From Laedolimicola ammoniilytica (GTDB lineage Bacteria; Bacillota; Clostridia; Lachnospirales; Lachnospiraceae): a stretch of DNA of 64,000 bases. How positions within the stretch are numbered: the stretch's first letter is position 1; every line of letters begins with the position of its first letter. The translations under genes and the position numbers were made by a program. Shown here piece after piece: positions 33,702 through 43,053 of the stretch. Under the pieces are notes generated by a model. It ran no database searches. It saw nothing but the letters and a program-made list of their open reading frames with translations, and was not told where the DNA came from. The stretch spans positions 6,470 to 70,469 of the forward strand of contig NZ_JAOQKC010000018.1 of NCBI RefSeq assembly GCF_025567165.1, given 5' to 3'.

Positions 33702-34874
33702 ATGAATTTTACATTTTCAAAACGGGCCGAAGCCATTGAGGAGGGCATCTTCGCGGCCCTGGCCCATAAAAAGAACGAGCTGGTGGAGAAAGGCATGGAG
33801 GTCTATAACTTTTCCATCGGAACGCCGGATTTCCAGCCGCCGAAGCATGTGATGGACGCTATGGTGGAGGCCTGTAAGGATCCGGAGAATTACAAGTACG
33901 CCATTTCTGATCGGCCGGAGCTTATCAGGGCCATGCAGGATTTCTATCAGAAGCGTTTCGGGGTGCGTCTGGAGACGGACGAGATTATGACCCTGTACGG
34001 CTCCCAGGAGGGCATGGCCCATGTGGCTGTCGCGCTCTGTGATCCGGGCGATATTATGCTGGCCCCGAATCCAGGTTATCCGGTCTTTTCCCTGGGACCG
34101 CAGCTGGCGGGTGCGAAGATTGAAACCTACCCGCTCTATGCGGAAAATAACTTCCTGCCAAAGTTCGAGGACATTCCGGAGGAGACCGCGCGGGCGGCGA
34201 AGTTCATGATCGTGTCCTATCCGTCCAACCCGGTTTGTTCTGTGGCGGATGATGCTTTTTATGAAGAACTGATTGCGTTTGCAAAGAAATATAATATTAT
34301 CATTCTGCATGATAATGCGTATTCCGATATCATTTACGACGGAAGAGAAGGGAAGTCCTTCCTGTCCTATCCGGGCGCGAAGGAGGTGGGCATCGAGTTT
34401 TACTCCCTGTCCAAGAGCTATAATATGACCGGCATGCGTATGTCCTTCGCGGTGGGCAACCGGGCAATTATTCAGGAGTTCTCAAAAGTGCGTTCCCAGA
34501 TCGACTATGGCATCTTCCTGCCCATTCAGATGGCGGCGGTGGCGGCCCTGACCGGTCCCCAGGATGCGGTGAAGGAACAGTGCGCCGAGTATGAGCGGAG
34601 AAATAAGGCGCTTTGCGGCGGTTTACGTGAAATTGGCTGGAATGTGCCGGACAGCCAGGGCACCATGTTTGTATGGGCACCGCTGCCTGCGGGCTACACC
34701 GACAGCGCGGCCTTTACCATGGAGCTGATGGAAAAGACTGGCATGATCGTGACTCCGGGCAGCGCGTTTGGTGACCTGGGCGAGGGATATGTGCGGATGG
34801 CGCTGGTACATCCGGTTCCGGTGATTGAAAAGGCCATCCAGAAGGTGCAGGAGAGCGGCATCCTTCAGAAATAA
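33702..34874 (+). CDS. class I/II PLP-dependent aminotransferase (LL-DAP aminotransferase-like)
   Basis: The 390-aa fold-type I aminotransferase has NFSIGTPDFQPPKHV near residues 36-50, SYPSNPVC near 172-179, HDNAYSDIIYDG near 205-216 and the Schiff-base lysine in SLSKSYNMTGMRMSF near 235-249. Length and motif order match LL-diaminopimelate aminotransferase-like enzymes of anaerobes, which make diaminopimelate for cell wall and lysine, but aspartate or alanine aminotransferase activity is equally possible. It begins a three-gene run (YdcF, IMPase). The start is ATG with AGAGAGGA. Confidence 0.88.
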   Translation: MNFTFSKRAEAIEEGIFAALAHKKNELVEKGMEVYNFSIGTPDFQPPKHVMDAMVEACKDPENYKYAISDRPELIRAMQDFYQKRFGVRLETDEIMTLYGSQEGMAHVAVALCDPGDIMLAPNPGYPVFSLGPQLAGAKIETYPLYAENNFLPKFEDIPEETARAAKFMIVSYPSNPVCSVADDAFYEELIAFAKKYNIIILHDNAYSDIIYDGREGKSFLSYPGAKEVGIEFYSLSKSYNMTGMRMSFAVGNRAIIQEFSKVRSQIDYGIFLPIQMAAVAALTGPQDAVKEQCAEYERRNKALCGGLREIGWNVPDSQGTMFVWAPLPAGYTDSAAFTMELMEKTGMIVTPGSAFGDLGEGYVRMALVHPVPVIEKAIQKVQESGILQK

Positions 34875-34888
34875 CAGGAGTATGGAAC

Positions 34889-35479
34889 ATGGGGTTTGTT
34901 CAGGACATCACCGATTTTATCTTTGTGGAACATGAGCCGGAGCAGGCGGATATCATCTTTATCCCGGGCGGCGATCAGGGGGCGCTTGCGGTGACGGCGG
35001 CCCGGCTTTACAAAGCGGGTTATGCGCCTTATGTGCTGCCGTCCGGGCGTTTCAGTAAGCCGGTGGGCCATTGCCGGATTCCAGGCTATGAGGAGCGGAC
35101 GGAATGGGATTTTCTGCACGAGCTTCTGGTACGGGAGGGTGTTCCTGATAGTGCTATTCTGGAGGAAAAAAAGGCGACCTATACCTATGAAAACGCCATT
35201 TACTCCAGAAAGGTGACGGACAGCCAGGGTCTTTCTATCAAAAAGGCAATCCTCTGTCCCCAGGCCTGTCACGCCCGCCGGGCGCTGCTTTATTATAAAG
35301 TATGCTTTCCGGAAACGGAGTTCCTGGTCTGCCCGACAGTGACCAGGGAGATCAGCCGGGAAAACTGGTTTCTGGAGGAGCAGAAGATAGACATCGTTCT
35401 TGGGGAACTAGAAAAATGTGGAAGCCAATTTCATGAGATTTTAAAAGAATTCAGAAAGCAGGAGGAAGGGAAACGATGA
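34889..35479 (+). CDS. YdcF family (DUF218) protein
   Basis: The 196-aa protein belongs to the YdcF/DUF218 group, with a Rossmann-like fold of uncertain function that may touch cell wall or nucleotide metabolism. The pattern IIFIPGGDQG near residues 22-31 is typical, and so is TYENAIYSRK near 95-104. It has no N-terminal membrane anchor, unlike many members. It overlaps the next gene by 4 nt (ATGA) and follows the aminotransferase by 14 nt. Confidence 0.82.
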   Translation: MGFVQDITDFIFVEHEPEQADIIFIPGGDQGALAVTAARLYKAGYAPYVLPSGRFSKPVGHCRIPGYEERTEWDFLHELLVREGVPDSAILEEKKATYTYENAIYSRKVTDSQGLSIKKAILCPQACHARRALLYYKVCFPETEFLVCPTVTREISRENWFLEEQKIDIVLGELEKCGSQFHEILKEFRKQEEGKR

Positions 35480-36240
35480 GCGTGGATATCAATGAAGTGA
35501 TGCGGCTGGTCCGTGAGACCAGACAGTTTGTGGAAAACCGGGATATGGCGGGCCATGTGAAGGTCAAGGGTCTGGCGGACTATGTGACTCAGGTGGACAC
35601 GAATATCCAGAATTTTCTGCGGGAGAAGCTGGGCGAGCTGGCGCCGGAAATCGAATTTCTCGGAGAGGAGGACGGACTTCACGCTATGAAGGGCGATACC
35701 TTCTGGATTCTGGATCCGATAGATGGCACTACGAATCTGGTGCATGATTATCAGCACAGTACCGTATCTCTGGGACTCTATAGCAAAGGTGAGATTATCC
35801 TGGGCGTGATTTATGATCCGTTCCGGGAGGAAATGTTCTATGCCGAGAAGGGCAAGGGAAGCTTCGTCAATGGCCGTCCCATCCATGTGGCCAAGGCGGA
35901 GAACCTGGGGCAGACCATCATTGCCATTGGAACAGCTCCCTATCAGAAGGAGCTGGCACCGCAGAATTTCGCCTGCTTCCAGAGGGTTTTCGAAAAGTGT
36001 GAGGATATCCGCAGAACCGGTTCTGCAGCCATGGATCTGGCTTATACGGCGGCCGGCCGGCTCGGAGGATATTTTGAAGCCAGGCTGCAGCCCTGGGATT
36101 TCGCGGCAGGAATGCTGATTCTGACAGAGGCGGGTGGGAAGATTACCCGTTATGACGGCTCGCAGGTGAATCCGGTGGAGCCGGGCGGTATCGTGGCGAC
36201 CAACGGAAAGCTCCATGAGGAGCTGCGGGCGCTGCTGTAA
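35476..36240 (+). CDS. inositol monophosphatase family protein
   Basis: The 254-aa phosphatase of the IMPase/FIG superfamily removes phosphate from inositol or related sugar phosphates with Mg. The metal-binding motifs are LGEEDG near residues 66-71, ILDPIDGTTNLVHDY near 84-98 and QPWDFAAGMLILTEAGG near 206-222, all intact. It overlaps the YdcF gene. The true substrate may be a sugar or nucleotide monophosphate. The terminator at 36278 follows. Confidence 0.9.
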   Translation: MSVDINEVMRLVRETRQFVENRDMAGHVKVKGLADYVTQVDTNIQNFLREKLGELAPEIEFLGEEDGLHAMKGDTFWILDPIDGTTNLVHDYQHSTVSLGLYSKGEIILGVIYDPFREEMFYAEKGKGSFVNGRPIHVAKAENLGQTIIAIGTAPYQKELAPQNFACFQRVFEKCEDIRRTGSAAMDLAYTAAGRLGGYFEARLQPWDFAAGMLILTEAGGKITRYDGSQVNPVEPGGIVATNGKLHEELRALL

Positions 36241-36277
36241 AAAAGAAAACACGCAGAAGAGACAGAGAGAAAAAATG

Positions 36278-36317
36278 GCAGGTGTACACTCCATGTGGAG
36301 GTACACCTGCTATTTTT
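36278..36317 (+). terminator. terminator of the aminotransferase operon
   Basis: GCAGGTGTACACTCC pairs with GGAGGTACACCTGC (one bulge), followed by TATTTTTG. Confidence 0.85.
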
Positions 36318-36389
36318 GTGCAAAACAGCAGGTGAAACGGTGCTTTTTTGCATGATTGTATTACGAAAAAACAAGAACTTCCGGCCGTA

Positions 36390-36418
36390 TTGAAATGAGG
36401 ATGTGCAAAATGTATAAT
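36390..36418 (+). promoter_or_regulatory. promoter of the eight-gene PTS operon
   Basis: TTGAAA (36390-36395) and TATAAT (36413-36418) are 17 nt apart, with TG just before the -10. It lies about 50 nt upstream of the regulator. Confidence 0.75.
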
Positions 36419-36462
36419 AACATCATCGAAAGAAAACAAGACAAAACCACAGGCCGACAGGG

Positions 36463-38613
36463 ATGGATATGTTATCAAATCGAAATGAAAGAATACTGCA
36501 AATTTTATATAGAGCAAACGGTTTTGTAACAAGTCATGAAATCGCAGAGCAGTTGGGGATCAGTGTCCGGACGGTGCAGTACACCCTTCGGGATCTGGAG
36601 GACTGGGCCAGGAAAGAACAGGTTCGGCAGGAAATCAAGCCGAAGCTGGGTATCCGGCTTCTGGATAAGGAAAAGGCGGTCGGCTTCTTCACCCAGACAG
36701 CGGAGCAAAATGAAAATTTTCTGTCCGGGGAGACACGGGTCTGGATTTCCATTCTGTCTGTCCTGAACGGTATCGATGGCACCCGGGTGGTGACCCTGAT
36801 GCAGAAATTTCAGGCGTCGAAGACAACGGTACTGAAGGATCTGGCAAAGGCGGAGAGCTATTTTGAGGAGCGCTCCCTGAAGCTTCAACGAACCAGAAAC
36901 GGACTTTTACTTCCACTGGAAGAAAAAGCCAGAAGGAAGGAAATGCTGGAAGTCATTCATCGGAATTTCCCGGTGGAGGCGCTGGCGGAATACATTTTTT
37001 CCTCGGATTATACACTGGTCAGCCATTCGGGAAACGAACGGCAGAAAGCCATCTGGAATTTTTTTGATATGCATAAGCTGAAAGAGCTGAAGGAAGGGAT
37101 GTATTATATACTGGAAGCGTTGGGAATGCAGTTTGGTGACATGGCCTTTATCGATAATCTGCTGTGGGTTCTGATTACCCTTGGCAGAGTCCAGAAGGGA
37201 CAGTATCTCCCGCGGGATGAAAAGGCGGATCCGGACAGATTTCCGACCGAATACCGTGTAGTTCAGGAGACAATTCAGTCGCTGGAACAAAAATACAGGT
37301 TACAGTTTCCGGAACAGGAGGTGCGCTATCTGGCTTATCGAATAGCAGTCTCCCAGAAGGCCGGAAACGCAGAGACAGGGAGCAGATGCTTTGTCAATGA
37401 ATTTCTGGAAATCCTGAATGATATTTGCAGAAAAGAATTCAACCGTTCACTTTCGGAAAATCCGGAAGTGGTCCAGAACCTGAAGATCCATCTGCAGATG
37501 GCACTGCAGCGGGCCAGATATGGAATTACATCCTACAATCCGCTGCTGGATAAAATAAGAACTCAGTATCCCATGAGTTATCTGATCAGTGAGACAGCCG
37601 CGCACTCCTTTGAACGACAGAAGCAGGTTCAGCTTTCAGCGGACGAGGTGGCTTACATTGCCACTTATGTAGAACTTGCTCTGGGGGAACTGGAGGAGAG
37701 AGAAAACAGTAAAATCTACCGAGCTGTGGTGGTCTGTAGTATGGGCTTTGCCACATCGAAGATTTTGAGCCTCAAGATAGAAAATGAGTTTCCGAACATC
37801 CGGGTGATCGATCAGCTGTCCGTGGCGCTGATTCCGCGCTATGATTTTACGGCCATCGATCTGGTATTTTCCACCGTGGATGTGCGGGTCATGCTGGCAA
37901 AGCCGATGCTGCTGATCAATCCCATGCTGACAGGGGAGGATGTCCGCAGAATCAATGAATATCTGCTGGCGGACAGCGGTGAAAAGTTGAAAAAGATGCA
38001 ATATCAGCAGATTCTTGAGCTGTTGAATCGAAAAGAGGCTGCCGACAAGAATGAGGTGGCCAGGGGAATCCGATCCATTATGGGAATTACCGGAGGAGAA
38101 TCGAAGCTGAAGACACTCCTGGAGCTGATGCCGCAGAAATTCTGCCAGGCGGGCGTCGAAGCAGAAACTTGGGAGGAGGGTGTATGGATTGCGGCGGAGC
38201 CGCTGATCCGGGAACAGTACATTCGGGAATCCTATATCTGCGAGATTATTCGTGTGAACAGGGAATACAATAATTTTTACCTCATGGGGGAAGAGCTTTC
38301 CATGCCCCATGCGGCGCCTTCCGCAGGTGTTCTGCGTCTGGCCTTTTCCATGGCCACGCTGAAAAAGCCGGTGAAGGTACCCGCGAGAAACGGGAAGACA
38401 GCGGAAGTCCGCGTGATTCTGATTCTTGCGGCAGTGGATACGAAGCAGCATGCCGGAGCCTTGGAAGAAGTGGCAGATATTTTTGACCGGCAGGATGCAG
38501 TGGAACGATTGTTAAATTCTCAGAGCTCAGAGAATTTATATAAAGTATTCCAAGAAATATCCGGAAATTTCTTGGATGCGGAAATGAAGAAAACGGAGGA
38601 TACAAAATGGTAA
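36463..38613 (+). CDS. PRD-containing transcriptional regulator (BglG/MtlR/LicR type)
   Basis: The 716-aa activator has two N-terminal helix-turn-helix segments (about 1-130), two PTS regulation domains (about 190-400), an EIIB-like domain with VVVCSMGFATS near 422-432, and an EIIA-like domain with SMPHAAPSAG near 612-621. Only PRD2 retains a clear first histidine (KIHLQMALQR); the other PRD histidine positions read L, R and Y, so regulation may depend mainly on the EIIB and EIIA parts. ATG 36463 directly follows the Shine-Dalgarno-like GACAGGG, and ATG 36469 is an equally possible start. It controls the PTS genes downstream. Confidence 0.88.
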   Translation: MDMLSNRNERILQILYRANGFVTSHEIAEQLGISVRTVQYTLRDLEDWARKEQVRQEIKPKLGIRLLDKEKAVGFFTQTAEQNENFLSGETRVWISILSVLNGIDGTRVVTLMQKFQASKTTVLKDLAKAESYFEERSLKLQRTRNGLLLPLEEKARRKEMLEVIHRNFPVEALAEYIFSSDYTLVSHSGNERQKAIWNFFDMHKLKELKEGMYYILEALGMQFGDMAFIDNLLWVLITLGRVQKGQYLPRDEKADPDRFPTEYRVVQETIQSLEQKYRLQFPEQEVRYLAYRIAVSQKAGNAETGSRCFVNEFLEILNDICRKEFNRSLSENPEVVQNLKIHLQMALQRARYGITSYNPLLDKIRTQYPMSYLISETAAHSFERQKQVQLSADEVAYIATYVELALGELEERENSKIYRAVVVCSMGFATSKILSLKIENEFPNIRVIDQLSVALIPRYDFTAIDLVFSTVDVRVMLAKPMLLINPMLTGEDVRRINEYLLADSGEKLKKMQYQQILELLNRKEAADKNEVARGIRSIMGITGGESKLKTLLELMPQKFCQAGVEAETWEEGVWIAAEPLIREQYIRESYICEIIRVNREYNNFYLMGEELSMPHAAPSAGVLRLAFSMATLKKPVKVPARNGKTAEVRVILILAAVDTKQHAGALEEVADIFDRQDAVERLLNSQSSENLYKVFQEISGNFLDAEMKKTEDTKW

Positions 38614-38885
38614 ATGTATTATGTGTCTGCGCGGTTGGCGTAGGCTCCAGTCTGATGCTGAAAATGAATGCGGAGAAGGTATTACAGTCCAAGGGCTTTG
38701 AAGTGCATGCGGAGAACACCAATGTGACGGGAGCAGGCGGCATGAGCTGCGATATCCTGGTAACGACGCCGGACGTCTACGGAAATATCCGGAACTGTAC
38801 GGCAAAGCATGTGATTCTGATGGAAAATATGGTAAGCAAGCGGGAGCTGGATGAGAAGATTTCAGCCATCGTGGGCGAACTGTAG
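38607..38885 (+). CDS. PTS EIIB (ascorbate-like family)
   Basis: The 92-aa protein is a free-standing EIIB. The phosphorylated cysteine is C8 in VCAVGVGSSLM, matching the CGxGxGSS type motif of the lactose/ascorbate families. It overlaps the regulator by 7 nt. It would pass phosphate from the EIIA (40207) to the substrate entering through the EIIC. The likely family is SgaB/UlaB-like, but the sugar is not proven. Confidence 0.88.
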   Translation: MVNVLCVCAVGVGSSLMLKMNAEKVLQSKGFEVHAENTNVTGAGGMSCDILVTTPDVYGNIRNCTAKHVILMENMVSKRELDEKISAIVGEL

Positions 38886-38916
38886 GAAAGGTGTAGTAAA
38901 ACAGGGGGATTTATTT

Positions 38917-40188
38917 ATGGCAGTTTTAAATTTTATATCGACACAGATATTCGGAAACGCGGGCGTTCTGTTTGGTCTTATCGTACTGGCCGGACTGGTG
39001 ATCCGCAAAAAATCAGTCAGTGACATTATCTCGGGAACGGTAAAAGCAATTGCAGGTTACTATGTACTCTGTGCAGGCTGCAACGTGCTGCAAGAAGCCA
39101 TCAACCCGGTTGTGGCCTGGATTCAGCAGGTCATCGGAGTAGAAGGTGTACAGCCTCAGGAGTTTGTGGTACAGGGCGTTGTCATGAAGGAGTATGCGGG
39201 ACAGGTTGGTCTTGCAGTTGTAATCGGCTTCATCCTGAATATTATTCTGGCCAAGGTGACGAAGTATAAAAATATCGCGATCACCGGCCATCTGATGCTG
39301 CACTGGTCCGCATGGATCGTGGGCATGGTGGCGGCGACCAGTCTGCCCATGTGGGCGGTGGTAGTTCTCTCCGGCGTTATCTGCGGTCTGCAGTACTGGT
39401 TGTCCCCGACGATTATCGGATACTTTATGCGGAAATCCGGAAAGATGACAGACGAGTACTCCGTATACTGTCATGAAGTGACAGGTATCGCGTTTGCCAG
39501 CTGGTTTGGAAAGCTTATTGGCAATCCGGAGAAGAACTGTAAGGATATGAACCTTCCGAAATCTATTGAGTTTTTCCGCGATTCCACAGTAAGTATGGCA
39601 GTTCTGACTGCTATCGTATGGTTTATCGTGGGACTGATTGCAGGACCGGATGCAGTGCAGGCCACAGCAGGAAGCACCAACTGGATTATTTATCTGCTGC
39701 TTCTGGGCATCCAGTTCTCCGCAGGACTTGTTACCCTGCTTCTGGGTGTGCGGATGCTGATTGCGGAGCTGGTTCCGGCTTTCGAAGGTATCGCGGAGAA
39801 ATTCGTACCGGGCGCTGTGCCGGGTCTGGATTATCCTACTGTATTTGCTTTTTCACAGAACGCGGTCTTTATTGGATTTATCTTTAATGTACTGGGCGGC
39901 GTAGTTGCAACCATCGTCATGGTAGCATGCCATATGCCGATTATCATTCTGCCTGCTATCTGGATTAACTTCTGGCAGGGCGGTATCATGGGTGTATTCG
40001 CAGACTGCTACGGCGGAAGACGAGCCGTTATTATCACGACCTTTATTGCAGGCTTTGTATCTGCCTTCGGCTGGATGTTCATCTATCCGCTGCAGGGCGT
40101 GGCAGCAGGCTGCGGAAGCGTCTACAACTATACGGACAGTGCAACCTACGGCGCATTGCTGGCATGGTTGATTCATCTGATTCCGTAA
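38917..40188 (+). CDS. PTS EIIC, SgaT/UlaA family
   Basis: The 423-aa membrane protein resembles UlaA/SgaT, the L-ascorbate PTS permease family. About eleven membrane segments are visible, with KITNIA-like breaks replaced here by NIAITGHLMLHWSAW near residues 118-132 and FAFSQNAVFIGFIF near 309-322. The start is ATG 38917 with CAGGGGG. Together with EIIB and EIIA it forms one transporter. The UlaA family imports ascorbate, but related members take other sugar acids or sugar alcohols. A UlaG-type lactonase is absent, and a cyclase-family hydrolase stands in the operon instead. Confidence 0.88.
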   Translation: MAVLNFISTQIFGNAGVLFGLIVLAGLVIRKKSVSDIISGTVKAIAGYYVLCAGCNVLQEAINPVVAWIQQVIGVEGVQPQEFVVQGVVMKEYAGQVGLAVVIGFILNIILAKVTKYKNIAITGHLMLHWSAWIVGMVAATSLPMWAVVVLSGVICGLQYWLSPTIIGYFMRKSGKMTDEYSVYCHEVTGIAFASWFGKLIGNPEKNCKDMNLPKSIEFFRDSTVSMAVLTAIVWFIVGLIAGPDAVQATAGSTNWIIYLLLLGIQFSAGLVTLLLGVRMLIAELVPAFEGIAEKFVPGAVPGLDYPTVFAFSQNAVFIGFIFNVLGGVVATIVMVACHMPIIILPAIWINFWQGGIMGVFADCYGGRRAVIITTFIAGFVSAFGWMFIYPLQGVAAGCGSVYNYTDSATYGALLAWLIHLIP

Positions 40189-40206
40189 ACGGAGGAGACA
40201 AAAAAC

Positions 40207-40665
40207 ATGTTGTACGAACTGCTGAGCCAGAACCTGGTAAGAGTAAATGTAAAGACAGCGGATCGGGAGGACGCCATACGGAAGGTGGGCGCCATGATGG
40301 TGGAAAACGGCTTTGTGGAGCCCTCCTATGTGGATGGCATGTGTAAAGTGGCGGCTGAGATGCCGGGCTACATCGTGATTACCGACGGTGTGGCCATGCC
40401 ACACGCACGGCCTGAGTGCGGCGCAAAGAAGGTCTGCGCGGCGCTGATGACCCTGGAGAAGCCGGTTCCCTTTGGAAATGAGGCCCATGATCCAGTCAAG
40501 CTGCTGATTGCGATAGCGGCTGTGGATAACAGCTCGCATATTGATTTGATACAGAATATTGCGACGATTTTTGACTGCGAGGAAGTGGTGGAGCAGTTGA
40601 AAAATAGTAAGACAGAACAGGAAATTTTGAAAATTATCAGAGAAAATGCAGGAGGAAATGAATAA
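40207..40665 (+). CDS. PTS EIIA (fructose/mannitol-ascorbate type)
   Basis: The 152-aa phosphocarrier has the phosphorylated histidine H66 in GVAMPHARPEC, and PVKLLIAIAAVDNSSHI near residues 98-114. It belongs to the PF00359 EIIA group. It receives phosphate from HPr and gives it to EIIB. The next gene starts one base after its stop (TAA then ATG), with the ribosome site inside its last codons. Confidence 0.92.
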   Translation: MLYELLSQNLVRVNVKTADREDAIRKVGAMMVENGFVEPSYVDGMCKVAAEMPGYIVITDGVAMPHARPECGAKKVCAALMTLEKPVPFGNEAHDPVKLLIAIAAVDNSSHIDLIQNIATIFDCEEVVEQLKNSKTEQEILKIIRENAGGNE

Positions 40666-41547
40666 ATGTTCAGAATGAAGGGCGTTGTACCGCCGATGAT
40701 TACACCATTTACCGCAGAAGGGGAGCTGGATGTGCCGGGACTTCGGAAGCTGGTTCAGTTTCTGCGTGATCGGGTGGACGGTCTGTTTATCTGTGGCTCC
40801 TACGGAGCAGGGGCGCTGATGACGCTGGAGGAGCGGAAAACTGTGGCGGAGGTGACCATAGAAGAGGTGGCTGGTAAGATTCCGGTGGTCGTAATGGTGG
40901 GAACTACCAACAACCGGGACAGCATTGAGCTGGCAAAGCATGCGGAAAAAGCCGGAGCGGCCGCAGTGGCTGCAGTGGGTCCCTATTATTTTAAACATAA
41001 TATGCTGGATGTGGAAGAATTCTATACAGACCTCATCGAGAGCGTGCGGATTCCGGTCTATCTCTATGACAATCCGGGATTCCAGGGATATGAGATCTCC
41101 ATTGAGACCGTGCAGAAGCTGAAGGCCAAGGGATTGGCCGGTGTGAAGGACGCCACCTTCGATATCCTGAAATACGCAAAGTATGAACGGCTTCTGAAGG
41201 ATGAAAACTTTGATGTGGCCCTGGGCACAGAGGCCATGTGGCTTTCCGCGCGGGTGCTTGGCTGCGAGGCTTATATTCCCGGCATCGCCAACGCATTTCC
41301 GGAGATCTGCAAAAAGATGTACCAGGAGGGAATGGAAGGGCGGTATGAAGAATGCCGTACGACTCAGTTCCAGGTCAACAAAATGCGGGATATTATGTAT
41401 CTGGCGAAATCCACGCAGCTGGCTATTTACGCCATGCTGGAGATCCGGGGCATTGTAACCTGCTATCCGAGAAAGCCTTTTGTTCCGGCTTCTGAGCAGG
41501 AAAAAGAGAATATCCGGGCAGCATTAAAAGAACAGGGGATGATCTGA
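40666..41547 (+). CDS. DapA/NanA-family class I aldolase
   Basis: The 293-aa TIM-barrel enzyme belongs to the dihydrodipicolinate synthase/N-acetylneuraminate lyase family, forming a Schiff base with substrate. The lysine is K161 in GVKDATFD, with VYLYDNPGFQGYEIS near 128-142 and GSYGAGALMTLEER (GxxGE-like) near 45-58. In a sugar-PTS operon it more likely cleaves or dehydrates a 2-keto-3-deoxy sugar acid than makes lysine. The start directly follows the EIIA stop. It would supply pyruvate or related fragments from the imported compound. Confidence 0.88.
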   Translation: MFRMKGVVPPMITPFTAEGELDVPGLRKLVQFLRDRVDGLFICGSYGAGALMTLEERKTVAEVTIEEVAGKIPVVVMVGTTNNRDSIELAKHAEKAGAAAVAAVGPYYFKHNMLDVEEFYTDLIESVRIPVYLYDNPGFQGYEISIETVQKLKAKGLAGVKDATFDILKYAKYERLLKDENFDVALGTEAMWLSARVLGCEAYIPGIANAFPEICKKMYQEGMEGRYEECRTTQFQVNKMRDIMYLAKSTQLAIYAMLEIRGIVTCYPRKPFVPASEQEKENIRAALKEQGMI

Positions 41548-41548
41548 A

Positions 41549-42175
41549 ATGAAAATTATGGATATATCGGTGGCCTTTCAGGAAGGCATGATGAAATACC
41601 CGTCGCTGCTTCCTTTTGAGAGAAAGTGGCTGAGAAGTTTTGAAAACGGCGATCAGAATCAGGTGTCCTACATCCAGTCGCCCTCCCACAATGGGACGCA
41701 TCTGGATGCGCCGAGCCATTACATAAAGGGTGGCAAGACCATGGATGATATTCCGCTTGACAGATTCTATGGAACCTGTCAGGTGATCGAAATTCCGGCG
41801 GATCAGAAGGCAGTAACCAGAGAGTTTCTGAAAGGAGTTTCTTTGCAGGCAGATAAAGTCCTTTTGAAGACTACAAACTGCATTTCCAGGATGGAAGAGT
41901 TTGCGGAGGATTATGTATATCTGGATGCGGACGGAGCGAAATATCTGGTGGAACAGGGTGTCCGGCTGGTAGGCGTGGATTATGTGAGTGTGGACGCGAG
42001 GGTAGCGCCGGAGAAGCCCACTCACCATATGCTTCTGGAAAATGAGGTTATCATACTGGAATGCGCAAATCTGAAGGATGTGGAGCCGGGAATCTATACG
42101 CTGGCCGCGTTCCCGCTCAAGGTAACCGGCGCAGAGGGCGCGTTTTGCAGAGCGATATTGATGCAGGAGGAATAA
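41549..42175 (+). CDS. cyclase family protein (second copy in window)
   Basis: The 208-aa metal-dependent hydrolase carries SPSHNGTHLDAPSHY near residues 44-58, the metal-binding signature, and VGVDYVSVDARVAPEKPTHHMLLE near 141-164 (read in parts). It is shorter than the 256-aa protein at 2605 and the two are distant paralogs. In the operon it may open a lactone or cyclic intermediate, the role UlaG plays in ascorbate use. It starts one base after the aldolase stop. Confidence 0.85.
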   Translation: MKIMDISVAFQEGMMKYPSLLPFERKWLRSFENGDQNQVSYIQSPSHNGTHLDAPSHYIKGGKTMDDIPLDRFYGTCQVIEIPADQKAVTREFLKGVSLQADKVLLKTTNCISRMEEFAEDYVYLDADGAKYLVEQGVRLVGVDYVSVDARVAPEKPTHHMLLENEVIILECANLKDVEPGIYTLAAFPLKVTGAEGAFCRAILMQEE

Positions 42176-42183
42176 AGACAGAT

Positions 42184-43053
42184 ATGAGAGTAGTTGTATT
42201 TGGCGCCACAGGTCTGTGTGGAGAAGAAATTGCGGATGTATTTGAGACCAGACATGAAGTTATCCGTTTTAAAGGACACAGGGACGGCGATATTTCCAAT
42301 TTATTTGAGATACAGAAAAAACTGGAGCCCATGAAGCCGGATCTGATTATCAACGCGACCGGCTACCGCCATCCAGATAACTGCAAAAAGAACCGGGATA
42401 TCGCAGTGCGGATCAATACGCTGGGACCGAAAAACCTGGCGCTGCTGGCCGAAAAAATGGGCTGTGATTTTATGCAGATAAGTTCTGATTCCGTGTTCAG
42501 CGGAGATACCAAGTGGCCTTATTCGGAATTTGATATTCCGGATCCCAACAATATCTATGGACAGACCAAGTATCTGGCGGAGAGAGCGATCGCGGCCGTG
42601 TGCAGGCATCACTACATTATCCGGGTTCCCATGCTGTTCGGCTTTAAGGGAAAACCAGAGGAAAATCTGATGTTCCAGACTTGGGAAAATATGAAAAATC
42701 ATGTGCGGATGGACGCGGCCACAGATCAGATCTGCAATCCCACCTATACTAAGGATGCGGCAGAGTGCATGATGAAGGTGGCAGAATCCGGCATGTACGG
42801 TACCTATCACATCAGCAATGAGGGGCTGGGTTCCCGTTATGACCTACTGTGCGAATTCGCGCGGATTGCGGGACTTCCCCATGATGACATTCTGACCTCC
42901 AATTCAGAAGTAAAGTATGACAAGCGGTCTACATACACGGCATTCAATGCCATTGCCTTTAAGGGCACGTTCGGGGTCGAACTGGAGGAATGGCACACGG
43001 CGATTCGGAGGATGTACAGAGATTATGAAGAATACAAAAAGAACGGTCATTGA
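42184..43053 (+). CDS. RmlD-like NAD(P)-dependent reductase/epimerase
   Basis: The 289-aa extended SDR has VVVFGATGLCGEEIA at the N-terminus (nucleotide-binding GATGxxG), ISSDSVFSG near residues 100-108 and the YGQTKYLAER catalytic YxxxK near 123-132. It resembles dTDP-4-dehydrorhamnose reductase, but no dTDP-rhamnose genes are nearby. In the sugar operon it could reduce or epimerise an imported compound or its product. The start has a modest ribosome site. It overlaps the YjbQ gene by 29 nt. Confidence 0.85.
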   Translation: MRVVVFGATGLCGEEIADVFETRHEVIRFKGHRDGDISNLFEIQKKLEPMKPDLIINATGYRHPDNCKKNRDIAVRINTLGPKNLALLAEKMGCDFMQISSDSVFSGDTKWPYSEFDIPDPNNIYGQTKYLAERAIAAVCRHHYIIRVPMLFGFKGKPEENLMFQTWENMKNHVRMDAATDQICNPTYTKDAAECMMKVAESGMYGTYHISNEGLGSRYDLLCEFARIAGLPHDDILTSNSEVKYDKRSTYTAFNAIAFKGTFGVELEEWHTAIRRMYRDYEEYKKNGH

